Positions 1-12,600 of a stretch of 64,000 bases of DNA are shown here, one piece after another. How positions within the stretch are numbered: the first letter of the stretch is position 1; the number at the start of each line of letters is the position of its first letter. Origin of the DNA: Watersipora subatra (taxonomy: Eukaryota > Bryozoa > Gymnolaemata > Cheilostomatida > Watersiporidae). Location: assembly GCF_963576615.1 (NCBI RefSeq), contig NC_088714.1:42688072-42752071 (forward strand), read 5' to 3'. A program made the translations under genes and the position numbers. Below the pieces are notes generated by a model that was not told where the DNA came from, did not search any database, and was given only the letters and a program-made list of their open reading frames with translations.

Positions 1-442
1 AAAGTATATTCTAACTTTATGGACCATTCTGGCTTGGTGGTCTGTTCTAGCTTGCTTGACTGTTCCAACGTTACGGTTTTTTTACAGCATGGTGGTATAT
101 TCTAATAAAACAATACATTTTAATTGGCCGTTTTATTTCACAAGGTGTGTCATCATAATGAAATGGAATTTAATAGGTAGGTCTATTATAATAGGCTCAC
201 CTATTTTGATCGGCTCATTTACCATAACAAAGTATTTAATTTAATTCACTGATTTCCTTTACCATAGTGTTTTGTTATAGTAGTCTAGTCTAATTCTAGC
301 TTGTAGGTCTTTCAAATAAAATGATCGACGGCTAACGTACTTGTTAGTCAGGTGGCACATTAGTGATCTCACTTTTACAAACAGCTTTTTTGATTTTATT
401 AACAAGTTATTAATAATTCTATGTTCTTGTCTTTTCAACTAG
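1..442. other. CEP78 intron, no feature seen
   Basis: AT-rich sequence before the first visible CEP78 exon. Short open frames here have no recognisable content. Confidence 0.6.
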
Positions 443-621
443 CCGTTGATTTACAAGAGTGCGGACTGACAGATGCGGGCGCTGAATATTTGCTAAACGC
501 TCTGAGGCTAAACAGCACACTATTAATAATGGACATTAGAGGCAACCACATGGTCAGCAGATCGTTGGTGGAGAGGGTCATACAGCAAGTCATGATAAAC
601 AGTGACAACAAATCAACACAG
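443..621 (+). CDS. CEP78: CEP78 exon: terminal leucine-rich repeat
   Basis: Acceptor ...caactag at 442; donor cag|gtagct at 622. It enters in phase 1 and ends on a codon border. It encodes the LRR turn CGLTDAGAEYLLNAL and the following strand STLLIMDIRGN, then a helix (VERVIQQVMIN), matching the end of the LRR domain in vertebrate CEP78. Confidence 0.9.
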
Positions 622-3600
622 GTAGCTCGTACTTCCTCTCTAGCCATATCTTCTTCAGACTCATGAGTTGTCTCATTAGTTCTGCTGTAGTTTCCTGGTT
701 CACATTCATATCTGTACCAGATGTAACTGTATAGGATGAAATAGCTAGCAAATTAAGTAACTCCTAGCCTCTATATGCAACATCACTAACTAATGAAGCG
801 CGAGCTTTCTGTGACACCTCAGTAGTTACATCTCATTACTTGTAATAAGTGTTTATTATATCAATTTTGGCCTTAATTACTTTCCATTGGTATATTTTAC
901 ACTTTCGTTTAAAGGACCTGTTGGAGCAAGGTGAGGTGGAACAATCAGTCAATGCCGTGCTATGTAACATTCTTTTACATGTGTTCACCAAACTTCGGGT
1001 CATTTCAAATATCAGTCTACTTGAGACTGGCATATTCTACTTGAAAAACATCTGTGTTTTAGAACATTTGCATAGCCCTGCAAGGTTTTCTTGAAGGATG
1101 ATAGTATAATGATTATTGTAGGCACAGGCTTATGCAGGTGTACAATAATGTAGGTGTATGTATGATAATACTGTGTGATAATCTATATATATATATATAT
1201 TTCTCAAAGTATGTCATCCGTGTGTCGTATGTCTGTCTGCATTCCGGCTATAGCTATTATTAGAATAACTGCAGCTAGACAACAATGCTGATGCAATGTC
1301 ACGGAATACCGTCATTAGAAGCCTAGCAGCTTACTGCAATTTTCCATTGACAATGTGCCAGGCTAATAGCTTGAAAGTTACAGTTGTTTGACAAAGTTTT
1401 AAAACCTTTACAGTTGTCTTCATTTTTCTCTTAATTTATTTCAACTACACAAAACACTTCTCTCATGATATGTAGTTTGAAAGTTAGAATGGTAAATGTT
1501 GTTTTATATTAAATACAAATCAATTTTCTGTCCAGACTTTTTTATTACACGGGCAATGCCGGGTGGTACAGCTAGTAGATGTATAAATGCACTTTGGAAA
1601 AATCAAAGAAGAAGCATGCATTATTAATATACATTCTAGCTTACAGCCATTTGAAAGTGTTTCATTACAAATTAATTGATATCTGCTGTTGCAGTTTTCA
1701 TGGCTGCCAGTGGATGGCACAAGACAAAAGACCAGCATGATAAGATCATCCAGTCAAAAGCTAACAAAGGTAAACAACCTGATTGACCGTCTAGCTGTTC
1801 TCAAAAAGTGTTTTTATGGTGAACTTTACTTCTCTAGTTCCATGTGGAGTGGTTGTCATTTCAAGCTGTATAGTGATACATTCATATAATGTATAGGTAA
1901 CAATTGGTTACCATGCTAGGCTGAGAGACCAAAGTGCGAGGTCGAAGCTCAACAATGGATGGTTAAGTTGAACTATGGAACTTCTACTTGCTCTGGTTTG
2001 TCTCAATGTCGATTTAGATCTATCCCTCCAACCCTGATCTTGGTTGCTCGCTGACCCTGGTTGCTCTCTCACATTTTTCCATGTCGCGCATCAGCCTTGA
2101 CCTTTGCCTTTCTTGCAGAAGTCACCACCAAAGTTTATAACCCATGCCAAGTCCAAAACTCTTGTCATCTCTCCTTCATGTAAAAGGTTGGCCGCGGCAG
2201 CTGCGAGTCCACCAGTAACTTCTAAGAATATACCCAAACAGAGAGGCCTTCCCTGGAGGACAGCTGAGAGAGCAAGCATCCATAAACCTGTGTGAGTTAC
2301 AAAGGATAACGGTCTTTATTTCGTAGCTTTCATTATGGACCATCTACAGGAGGCGTAATCTTGTATTGAAATAACCTGTTTCCTTTATGCCTGAAGAATT
2401 CTGTTAAAACAATAATAATTGTGTCGTTTTCTATTTTATCCTTTTTGCGGCTGGTTGATGATTTCCTCTTTTAGAGGAATGATAGCTACTCAGTAAGGTT
2501 AGTTTGGCCAACACACCGGCTGGTTTGGAGCCCTTGACAGAAGACGATCTTGTCTCTTTTGAATATTTCTCAGTGGCATTTAGGCTAGGCAATTTGTAGA
2601 AGTATCGACAGCGAATACTTGTAGCTAGAGCTTCGCGATATGGCGATTTAATTGTTTGGTGGCGATTTTGAAGGTAGACGATATGAAAATCACCACCATT
2701 TGAAGAGATATCGCCAATCGTATAAAGGATATAATCGTGTAATGGTGATTAATGTCACACCTGACATCTTTCAGAGTGAGCGATACTGGAACTAAAACGC
2801 ACAGGCCTTCTAGTCTTATAATATGCTCATTCCGTGGTCTTCCACACATACAGCCATTCATGAAATAAACGTTTCTAATTATCATGAACACGTTTCAACA
2901 GATCAACAGTTTCTTTTCAAGTTAACTCAAGTTTTCAAGTCAATTCACAAGATTTTTGTACATAATAATAATGGAATCACAATTTATTGCGATTCGTCTA
3001 TAAATTAACGATTCGCGATATAACGCGGTTCGATATTGCAAACATGCAATATCGAATTGTCTGATGATTTTTAGACATCGTGAAGCTCTACTTGTAGTTT
3101 AGGATTAAATTTGGTTTTCTTGATGGTGTAGTAACTGCTAATAACTCTACGTATGCTCCCTAGCGAGGAAGGAGACCATCGTAACACAAACAGTATTCAG
3201 AGAATTCATCTCCATAATGATGAGAACGATGATGGTAGCCTAAATTCTGAAAGGAGTTTTATAAAGGATTTGACAAACTCCTCCGAGAAGAATCACTCAA
3301 TCGACCGAGAGACTTTGGCTATACTAAAAGACCTGCAGGTATGTGCAATTCATTGCTGACACCTTTATGCAAGTGTCTGTTTTTAGCACTGGCGTTGTGC
3401 GTTGGACACTTCACTTTGCAGCTGAAATGTGACTCCATGCAATATGGCTCACTGCTGGTAAAATAAATGTTTTGAGAAGATATAGGTGAAGGTTGAGAGG
3501 ATACAGGTGAAGGTTGAGAGGATATAGGTGAAGGTTGAGAGGATATAGGTGAAGGTTGAGAGGATATAGGTGAAGGTTGAGAGGATACAGGTGAGGGTTG

Positions 3601-6600
3601 AGAGGATATAGGTGAAGGTTGAGAGGATATAGGTGAAGGTTGAGAGGATATAGGTGAAGGTTGAGAGGATACAGGTGAGGATTGGGAGGATATAGGTGAA
3701 GGTTGAGAGGATACAGGTGAGGGTTGAGAGGATATAGGTGAAGGTTGAGAGGATACAGGTGAGGGTTGAGAGGATATAGGTGAAGGTTGAGAGGATACAG
3801 GTGAGGGTTGAGAGGATATAGGTGAAGGTTGAGAAGATATAGGTGAAGGTTGAGAGGATATAGGTGAAGGTTGAAAAGATATAGGGTAAGGTTGAGAGGA
3901 TACAGGTGAGGGTTGAGAAGATATAGGTGAGGGTTGAGAGGATATAGGTGAAGGTTGAGAGGATATAGGTGAAGGTTGAGAGTTTAGTTTAGGGAGTAAG
4001 GAGTATGGGTTTAGGCTTGTTTAGTCTATAAACTTGGAGTTATCTTCTATATGACACATTAGCGATAGGCTAATGTGGCATATAATAATTACTCTGTGCG
4101 ACACAATAATTACTCTATGAAAGACTGGTGGGAACTAATCCAATTACGTTTAGTACACACTAGATATGTTTGTTTTAAGGCAAGCATTCGATTATCATAG
4201 CCTACAAACATGAGCTATTTATAAAGATATTCACCACATCTCTGGATGTTGCATTGGCATGCACGCCCTTCTTACTGTGCCCTTCTCACTGTCAACTGAC
4301 TACCCCAGTTATATATTCTAGTTGTATACGCCAGTTGTATACATCTTGTGGGTTGTGCTAATGTGTTTTTGATTGTTTCACTCTACCTTATGTTATCATT
4401 ACAAGAACTACTAAATCTAAGGACAACTTGTATATTTAAGGGATCGGTAAGTGCACAAAATATGACTAGCTTTTCCAGCTATGTTTTTATTTATCGGTCA
4501 CCTCTATCTTTTGCAGGCAGAGAATATTTCTCTCAAGAGGCGGCTGGCCGAGGAGTCTACAGCCAGACTCGCCGCCGAAGATAGGGCACTCGAATCAGCG
4601 AGAGAGAATCGTCACTTGCAGCTAAAGCTAAGGAAGGCTGCTCTGACTGACAGCGGAGCTGACGAGGAGTTGCTAAGTCATATCGAGGCAGCGTTTAACA
4701 AATTTAACCAATTTTTGGATTTGGTTAGGGACACTGGGTATGTTGTGATCGGAGCATTTTTAGTCACACAATAATAGCTTTTGAATGTTATACAGAGACC
4801 AGCTGTGCTACCCGGCGTTGAATGGGTATTAAAAATCAGCTTATAAACAATAAAAGGTAATGAGAGCTGCCTGCCACTTGCTATTAGCCTGGCACATTGC
4901 CAATGGATAATTTGAGTAAGCTTACTAATAAGAGCTACCGCTTCTCATGACGTTACGCTATCACCGTATGTCGGGACGGAGAGCGGTAGCGTATTTGCTC
5001 CCATATAGCAACATAAATCATCAAGTGAACACATCAACCTCATGTGGCTGAATTGGTAAGATGTCCATCTGGTGAACTGAAGGGTTCGAGTTCAAATGTT
5101 CTGCAATACGGATTGTTTATTCCAAGATTTTAATAGCTATAGATGGAACTACACACATACCCACATACACACAAACTTTAAGAAATAATGTACATGTATA
5201 TATACGTACATAGATTAAATTTCCCTTGTCAACTAACACTTACCGATTGATGCTATCCACATATGCTCTATCAATAAACACCTGTTGTAATTTGTTGTGC
5301 TATCTGTTGTACCTGCTATTGTAGTCTTGGGCACCTCATACAGGAAGCAGGTCTCGACACATTTGCGGGCACATCCTCACCTATCCCATCTCCGTCCCGT
5401 CGCACTGAGCCAAACAGTTTTACGAGCAGGACTTCAAGTTTCAAGGATGAAGGGTGGGTCTAATGTAGGACTTATACGGCATTTATTTTTACTAAGCCTC
5501 TTCTCTCGTTCTAATCACAAAAAATGCAGTTAAATCTCGGCTAAGGTTCTCCTTATTTAACATCCTCCCAAGTTAACATTCTTTTCAGTAAGTATTCTCC
5601 TAGGTCTTTATATTTCTAAGTTAATCTCCTTCCAAGTTAACACCTACCTAATCCACATCCTTTACATGTTCCTAACGGAATATTCTCTTAAGTTACCATC
5701 TTCTTAAAGGTTGACTTGCAACAAAATTCACATTACAGTTATTTGGTATCAAAAGATTCACCATGTCTTACTCTGCTGTATTGTAGGTGCAACATTTGTG
5801 GAAATGTGATTACAAGCTCTTAAAAGCTCAAAAACGAACAGTTGATCGCAGCCATCATGAAACCGCCGTAGATCGGAATCAGTTTATTTCTTTGACATAG
5901 TCATTACATTTGGTTATTGTTTTGTCACGTGATGTTTTCGCGTAAATTGAAAGGCCAATAAAAGACTCAATATAAAACTTCTCGTAGCACTAGTTTATGA
6001 CAAACACTTCGGGTTTTACCGAAGAGCCCTTACTAAATATAGACGCTCGCTAGTTTACAGTTTTGTTTCAGCTTAGTCTAATCGTCTAGTCGTAATCTGA
6101 TTATCTAACCCATACTTCCTGCCTAACAACGCGAATAATTTCTGCAGCATTTTTCGACTATCACAGGTCACCAACATGCTCGTCATGTTTATCAGACAAT
6201 GATATGTACTCCTTCGAGCTAAGGTAAAAAATTAAATTAATTTTCACGGTAGGTTATAAGATTTCAGTGCTGAAAGTGACAGCATTACAATGACGATAAA
6301 ATAAACGCATAAGAACAATAGACTTGGTTTTATTGAATAAATGAAGTATATTTGTGAAAATATTTTGATGAATGAGGTTGTGTGAAAGTGTAAACAGAAG
6401 CCATCTTGTACAACTATGTCGCATTTGAGCCGTTTTGGAAAGAGATTCTAATCTACGGCGGTCTCGTGTGGCTGCGATTTTCTGTTTGTTTTTGAGCTTT
6501 TAAGAGCTTGTAATCACATTTCCACATATTTTGCACCTACAACACAACAGAGTAAGACATAGTGAATCTTTTGATATCAAATAACTGTAATGTGAATTTT

Positions 6601-9600
6601 GTTGCAAGTCAACCTTGAAGTTAACATTTTCCTTGTTTAATGTCAAGGTTAATGTCCTGAGTTAAGGTTCTTTTGAGGTTATGTTCTCCACTATTAACAT
6701 TTCTAAATTAACATGCTTGTAAGTAAATATCCTTTAAGTTAAGGTTAAGTCAAGGAGGATAGTTCATTAAGTTAATCTACTCCTAATTTAATGCCATAAG
6801 TTATTGTTGAGTTGCATCCTTCTATGTTCATGTTTTCCTAAGAGAATGTTCTCCTAAGTTAACATCTGTCTAAGTTGATGCTAAGTTAACGTATAAATCA
6901 GCTGATGGCCAAGAAATACGCTAAAGTTTGTTATTGTTAATGTATTTATGCTCAGTTACTGAACAGCGAACCACCATCCCAGTTTCAATTATGGCTCATT
7001 CTTTATTTTTATTATGTTATTGAACTAAGGCTCAAGTGAGGTTGCTATTTGGGAGACAGTGCTATGCATTCAAATAATAAACTTTTACTGATACCCGAAT
7101 GATTTTTGTATTGTTTTTATTTTCACTTTTTATGGTTTGCATTATAAAGCTGTTTTTTTTGTTTGAACAAGCATTCCAATAGGTTGTATTTATTTCTAGA
7201 AGAGAATCAGATGATGCTAGGTTCTAATCCTTTTTATAGAAAAGTTGGATGAATTAAAATCCATTTCGGTTAACAATTGTATTTTTGATTCAGGTTGTGA
7301 ACTTCCATTCAACCAAGATTTCATTTTTTTCAAGTTACAAATTTTTAAGGTGAAAACTTTCTAATCATATATTTTCTATCCATAATGAATTATGGTAAAT
7401 CTTCAAGTTTATTAGGATACGTGGACCACAAAAATATTCAAGGATCACATTACTAACTAAATAAAAAAACGCTGTCCTCGGCTAATGAAAGGAATGACAT
7501 AATAATTTTATCAACTTTATCAGTACTAATAATTGTTTTGTTTCTATTTATGATAAAGCCAATTTTAGATTTTCCTTTTTGAGCTTGACTTTTAATTGAT
7601 TAGTAAATTCACGTGCTGCTGCCTGTACAACTTTCACCGCTAGCTAGGCATAACTTTATATACACACCTATAGCTGACACCTAGAAAAATCACTTGTTTT
7701 TATAGTTTCCAAAAATATGGGATAGATATGTTGTATTTGTAATATTTGAGCAAGTATGGCATAGTCACTGAAGAGATCATAGGCGCTGTAAAGATTATAG
7801 TCATACATTACATATATAATACCGATGTGTTTATGTAATATAAATTTACAGAGACATTTCAGAGACATTTGCGTACAATACATAGTTACTGCGAAAGCGT
7901 TTGCATGCATTATCCATGTATTCATGTATTACAAAAGCATTAAAAAGAAAAGTAAATGTATTTTGTTTGTTACAAAGACTGCTATATTCATTACATATGC
8001 ACTACAAAGACTTGTATATGCATTACATATGCACTAAAAATCGTAAATGTATTACATGCACTATAAAAGCTAGTATATGTATTGTATATGCACTACAAAA
8101 ACTCGTATATGCACTACATATGCATTACAAAGACTAATATATGCATTGAAAATGCACTACAAAGACTCATATATGCATTACATACGCCCTACAAACACTA
8201 GTACATGCTTTACATGCACACTATAGAGACTCATCCTTGAAGAGAAGGATAGCTTTGCAAAGTGATGACATCATACAACCTGTGCCAATCACCGACCAAC
8301 CACCAAAGTCCTACGCTGAAATTGTTGCTGGAAACAACATTCAAGCTCTGGCAACTGCGTTGAAAAAGAGCCCAAGTTCCGACAAACAGGTGTGTACTAG
8401 TGCATACAGCTTGTGGTGTACTCTAATGTCTACTGCCATGTTCTGTTGCAATCAGTCATTGGTTAATTCCCCTTCACCAAGTTTCCATCAAGCGGTGGCA
8501 TCTGGTTCTTCTACCAGTTCTGGTCATAAAATTATTTGTTGATGCATTTTTATATTTTGTCATTTTTCATTGGATTAATGTTAGTCTCAGCTCCTCATAA
8601 TAACTTTTAAAAAGTTAAGCTCTACATCAAGTCCTTGTTGTCCAAAGCTTCAACGGTAGGCTGACAATTTTAATGGCAGGGATTTCCTGCCTAGAATGGA
8701 TGTGAGCTCTTACAGCTGGTCGACGCATTGTCACTGAAGGAAAAGAAGACTTCTTTCAACCTTTCTTTGATTTAGACAGGTTATCGTCTTTGCTATCTTA
8801 TGATTGGTCAAATTTTTGTATGCCATTATAAGGGTGACCCGCTGCTCTCTTGTATGCTGTCCGGTTTTATCACTGTTTTACACAAGTTTGCATCATCCAT
8901 AAGATCGAAACAGGAAAATTCTAGCGAGTTTTGTTACTCATAGTTTTTTACAAAATGTTTCACGCTTGCTAATGCTACACAAGCTATTCCATTTTAAACA
9001 TTTTGTACACTTTAGTCGTTCCTATTTCAATTTGACGAGACAGGGGTGCACCGCTGAGACCTCTGGCATAGAATTCCTTATCTTTTTTAACAAAGCGCCT
9101 AATGTTAATCCATAATCCACGGTAATCTGCGACATCCATTCTACGTCCATTGAAACTTGATAACTCAAGGTGGGTACAACAAAGGTGTGTACTGGTGGAA
9201 ACAGTGTATGTCCTCCTGCATACCCCGGCTTCATTTATCTTCCGCTTGACATGTTATTATTGCAAAGATTAGCTGAGTTATCATTCTCAGCGCTAATCGC
9301 TCCTTCGTTCCTTTCCTCATTTCGTTCTTTACAATCTTTTCATTGTCTCACAGGATCTCATTTGTCATTAAAAGGCCAATGAGAGACCTGGTCAGCATGA
9401 CAAAGTTTGTTTTTCGTTCAAGTTGCTCTGCTAACTCGGCTACTAGCAACACACAGTTAACATTCGAGTTGCTTTGCTAACTTGGCTACTAGCAACACAC
9501 AGTTAACATTCAAGTTGCTCTGCTAACTTAGCTACTAGCAACCTACAGTTAACATTCGAGTTACTCTGCTAACTTGGCTACTAGCAACCTACAGTTAACA

Positions 9601-12600
9601 TTCGAATTGCTCTGCTAACTCAGCTACTAGCAACATACAGTTAACATTCGAGTTACTCTGCTAACTTGGCTACTAGCAACCTACAGTTAACATTCGTGTT
9701 ACTCTGCTAACTCAGCTACTAGCAACATACCGTTAACATTCGAGTTACTCTGCTAACTTAGCTACTAGCAACCTACAGTTAATATTCGAGTTACTCTGCT
9801 AACTTGGCTACTAGCAACACACAGTTAACATTCGAGTTACTCTGCTAACTTGGCTACTAGCAACCTACAGTTAACATTCGAGTTGCTCTGCTAAATTAGC
9901 TACTAGCAACCTACAGTTAACATTCGAGTTACTCTGCTAACTTGGCTACTAGCAACACACGGTTAACATTCGAATTGCTCTGCTAACTTAGCTACTAGCA
10001 ACCTACAGTTAACATTCGAGTTGCTTTGCTAACTTGGATACTAGCAACACACAGTTAACATTCGAGTTGCTCTGCTAACTTCGCTACTAGCAACCTACAG
10101 TTAACATTCGAGTTACTCTGCTAACTTGGCTACTAGCAACCTACAGTTAACATTCGAGTTGCTCTGCTAACTCAGCTACTAGCAACATACAGTTAACATT
10201 CGAGCTACTCTGCTAACTTGGCTACTAGCAACCTACAGTTAACATTCGAGTTGCTCTGCTAACTCAGCTACTAGCAACATACCGTTAACATTCGAGTTAC
10301 TCTGCTAACTTAGCTACTAGCAACCTACAGTTAACATTCGAATTACTCTGCTAACTTGGCTACTAGCAACACACAGTTAACATTCGAGTTACTCTGCTAA
10401 CTCGGCTACTAGCAACCTACAGTTAACATTCGAGTTGCTCTGCTAAATTAGCTACTAGCAACCTACAGTTAACATTCGAGTTACTCTGCTAACTTAGCTA
10501 CTAGCAACCTACAGTTAACATTCGAATTACTCTGCTAACTTGGCTACTAGCAACACACAGTTAACATTCGAGTTACTCTGCTAACTCGGCTACTAGCAAC
10601 CTACAGTTAACATTCGAGTTGCTCTGCTAAATTAGCTACTAGCAACCTACAGTTAACATTCGAGTTGCTCTGCTAACTTGGCTACTAGCAACACACAGTT
10701 AACATTCGAGTTACTCTGCTAACTTGGCTACTAGCAACCTACAGTTAACATTCGAGTTGCTCTGCTAACTCAGCTACTAGCAACATGCCGTTAACATTCG
10801 AGTTACTCTGCTAACTTAGCTACTAGCAACCTACCATTAACATTCGAGTTGCTCTGCTAACTTGGCTACTAGCAACCTACAGTTAACATTTGAGTTGCTT
10901 TGCTAACTTAGCTACTAGCAACCTACAGTTAATATTCGAGTTACTTTGCTAACTTGGCTACTAGCAACACACAGTTAACATTCGAATTGCTCTGCTAATT
11001 TAGCTACTAGCAACCTACCGTTAACATTCGAGTTGCTTTGCTAACTCGGCTACTAGCAACCTACCGTTAACATTCGAGTTGCTCTGCTAACTCAGCTACT
11101 AGCAACACACAGTTAACATTCGAGTTGCTCTGCTAACTCAGCTACTAGCAACATACAGTTAACATTCGAGTTACTCTGCTAACTTGGCTACTAGCAACCT
11201 ACAGTTAACAATCGAGTTGCTTTGCTAACTTGATGATTTTATCGTTGGTTCTGACCGAAATCACGAAATGAACGAAAAACACAGAATTATTCGGGCGAAA
11301 TTCACAGAATTATCAGAGCTGTGCATGCACACCGAAATCGTCGACGAAACGCTTTTAATTGGCTAAACAAATTATTGGCGAGCATGATTCTCGCAGCTTT
11401 CGCAATTTATATAGTCCAAAACACTTAACACGACACGCAAGAAAAATACTGGCGCAATTTGCCACAGGAAATACGATGCAGCTGACTTGATTGCGCTATT
11501 GTTGGTTCGTTATCGTTCGAACAGCATGATTACATATCGTTTCTTTTTAATAATAATAATTTTTTTTGCATCTAAAGTTCCGTTGTAAAAAAAGTTACCA
11601 TCTTTAGCGCAATTAAGTCAGTTGCATCCTATTTACTATGGCAAATCGCGCTAGTATTTTTTGCGTGTCGCGTTATGTGTTTTATACCAAATAAATATCA
11701 AAAGCTGCTAGAATCGTGCTCGCTAATAATTTCGGTGTGCATGCACAGCTCTGACAATTCTGTGAATTTCAGCCGAATAATTCTGTGTTTTTCGTTCAAT
11801 TCATGATTTCGGTTAGAACCAATGATACAATCGTTACGTGTGGCCGTATCTTAACTGTACTGATGGTTGTAGAATTAGCATATATCTTCCACTTTCACTG
11901 CATGTTTAAATTTCATTACGTTCTGAACACTCAACTGGTTAGTTCTATTTCCCCACTGGTATCAGTGAGTTACCTTGAAGCAACTCTAATTGTCATTGGC
12001 ACACAGATATGGCAGATCTACTGAGAAAGGAACAATCATTCTGCCCAGAATTGTTAACAGGTGGCATGTTTTGTCAGAAACCAATGACACCCGCCTACTT
12101 TCATAAAGCCTCTATTGTATCACAGCTGCACATGATCTTGCAGTAAATTTCCCTACCAAAAATAATTGATTTTGTCACTTTTCAATGTATTAAATTATGT
12201 ATTTTTTGCTAATCATCCAAAGAAGAAGCAAATATACAATCAAGTAAACTCTCTGTTGTTTTGACAGTGAGAGGTTTGTAGCAGCAATATGTTAAACAAG
12301 ATATTGGGAAAAATGTTATACCACATAAAAGCACTCATTTTTTGAAAAAAATACCCAAGGTTGTTTTTTATTCCTTAAACACCTCTTCTGCTCATACTAG
12401 TCATTTTTAGAAATGTGAATTTAAAATTAAAAAAGGAATACATATATGAAGCGTTATTTCATGTTATTTGATGCAGAATAAACAGTCTAAACTGCATACA
12501 CACATATACTAATTTAAAAAGCTTTGGAATTTTGCTAAACCTTGAACGCTGTATGTTTGAAAGTATTACTTTAAATGTTGAACCTTAGACATCGAGGGCT

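Noticed and set aside
3473-3980. Possible CRISPR-like array
   Set aside because: Units are directly adjacent with no unique spacers and the genome is eukaryotic; it is a minisatellite.
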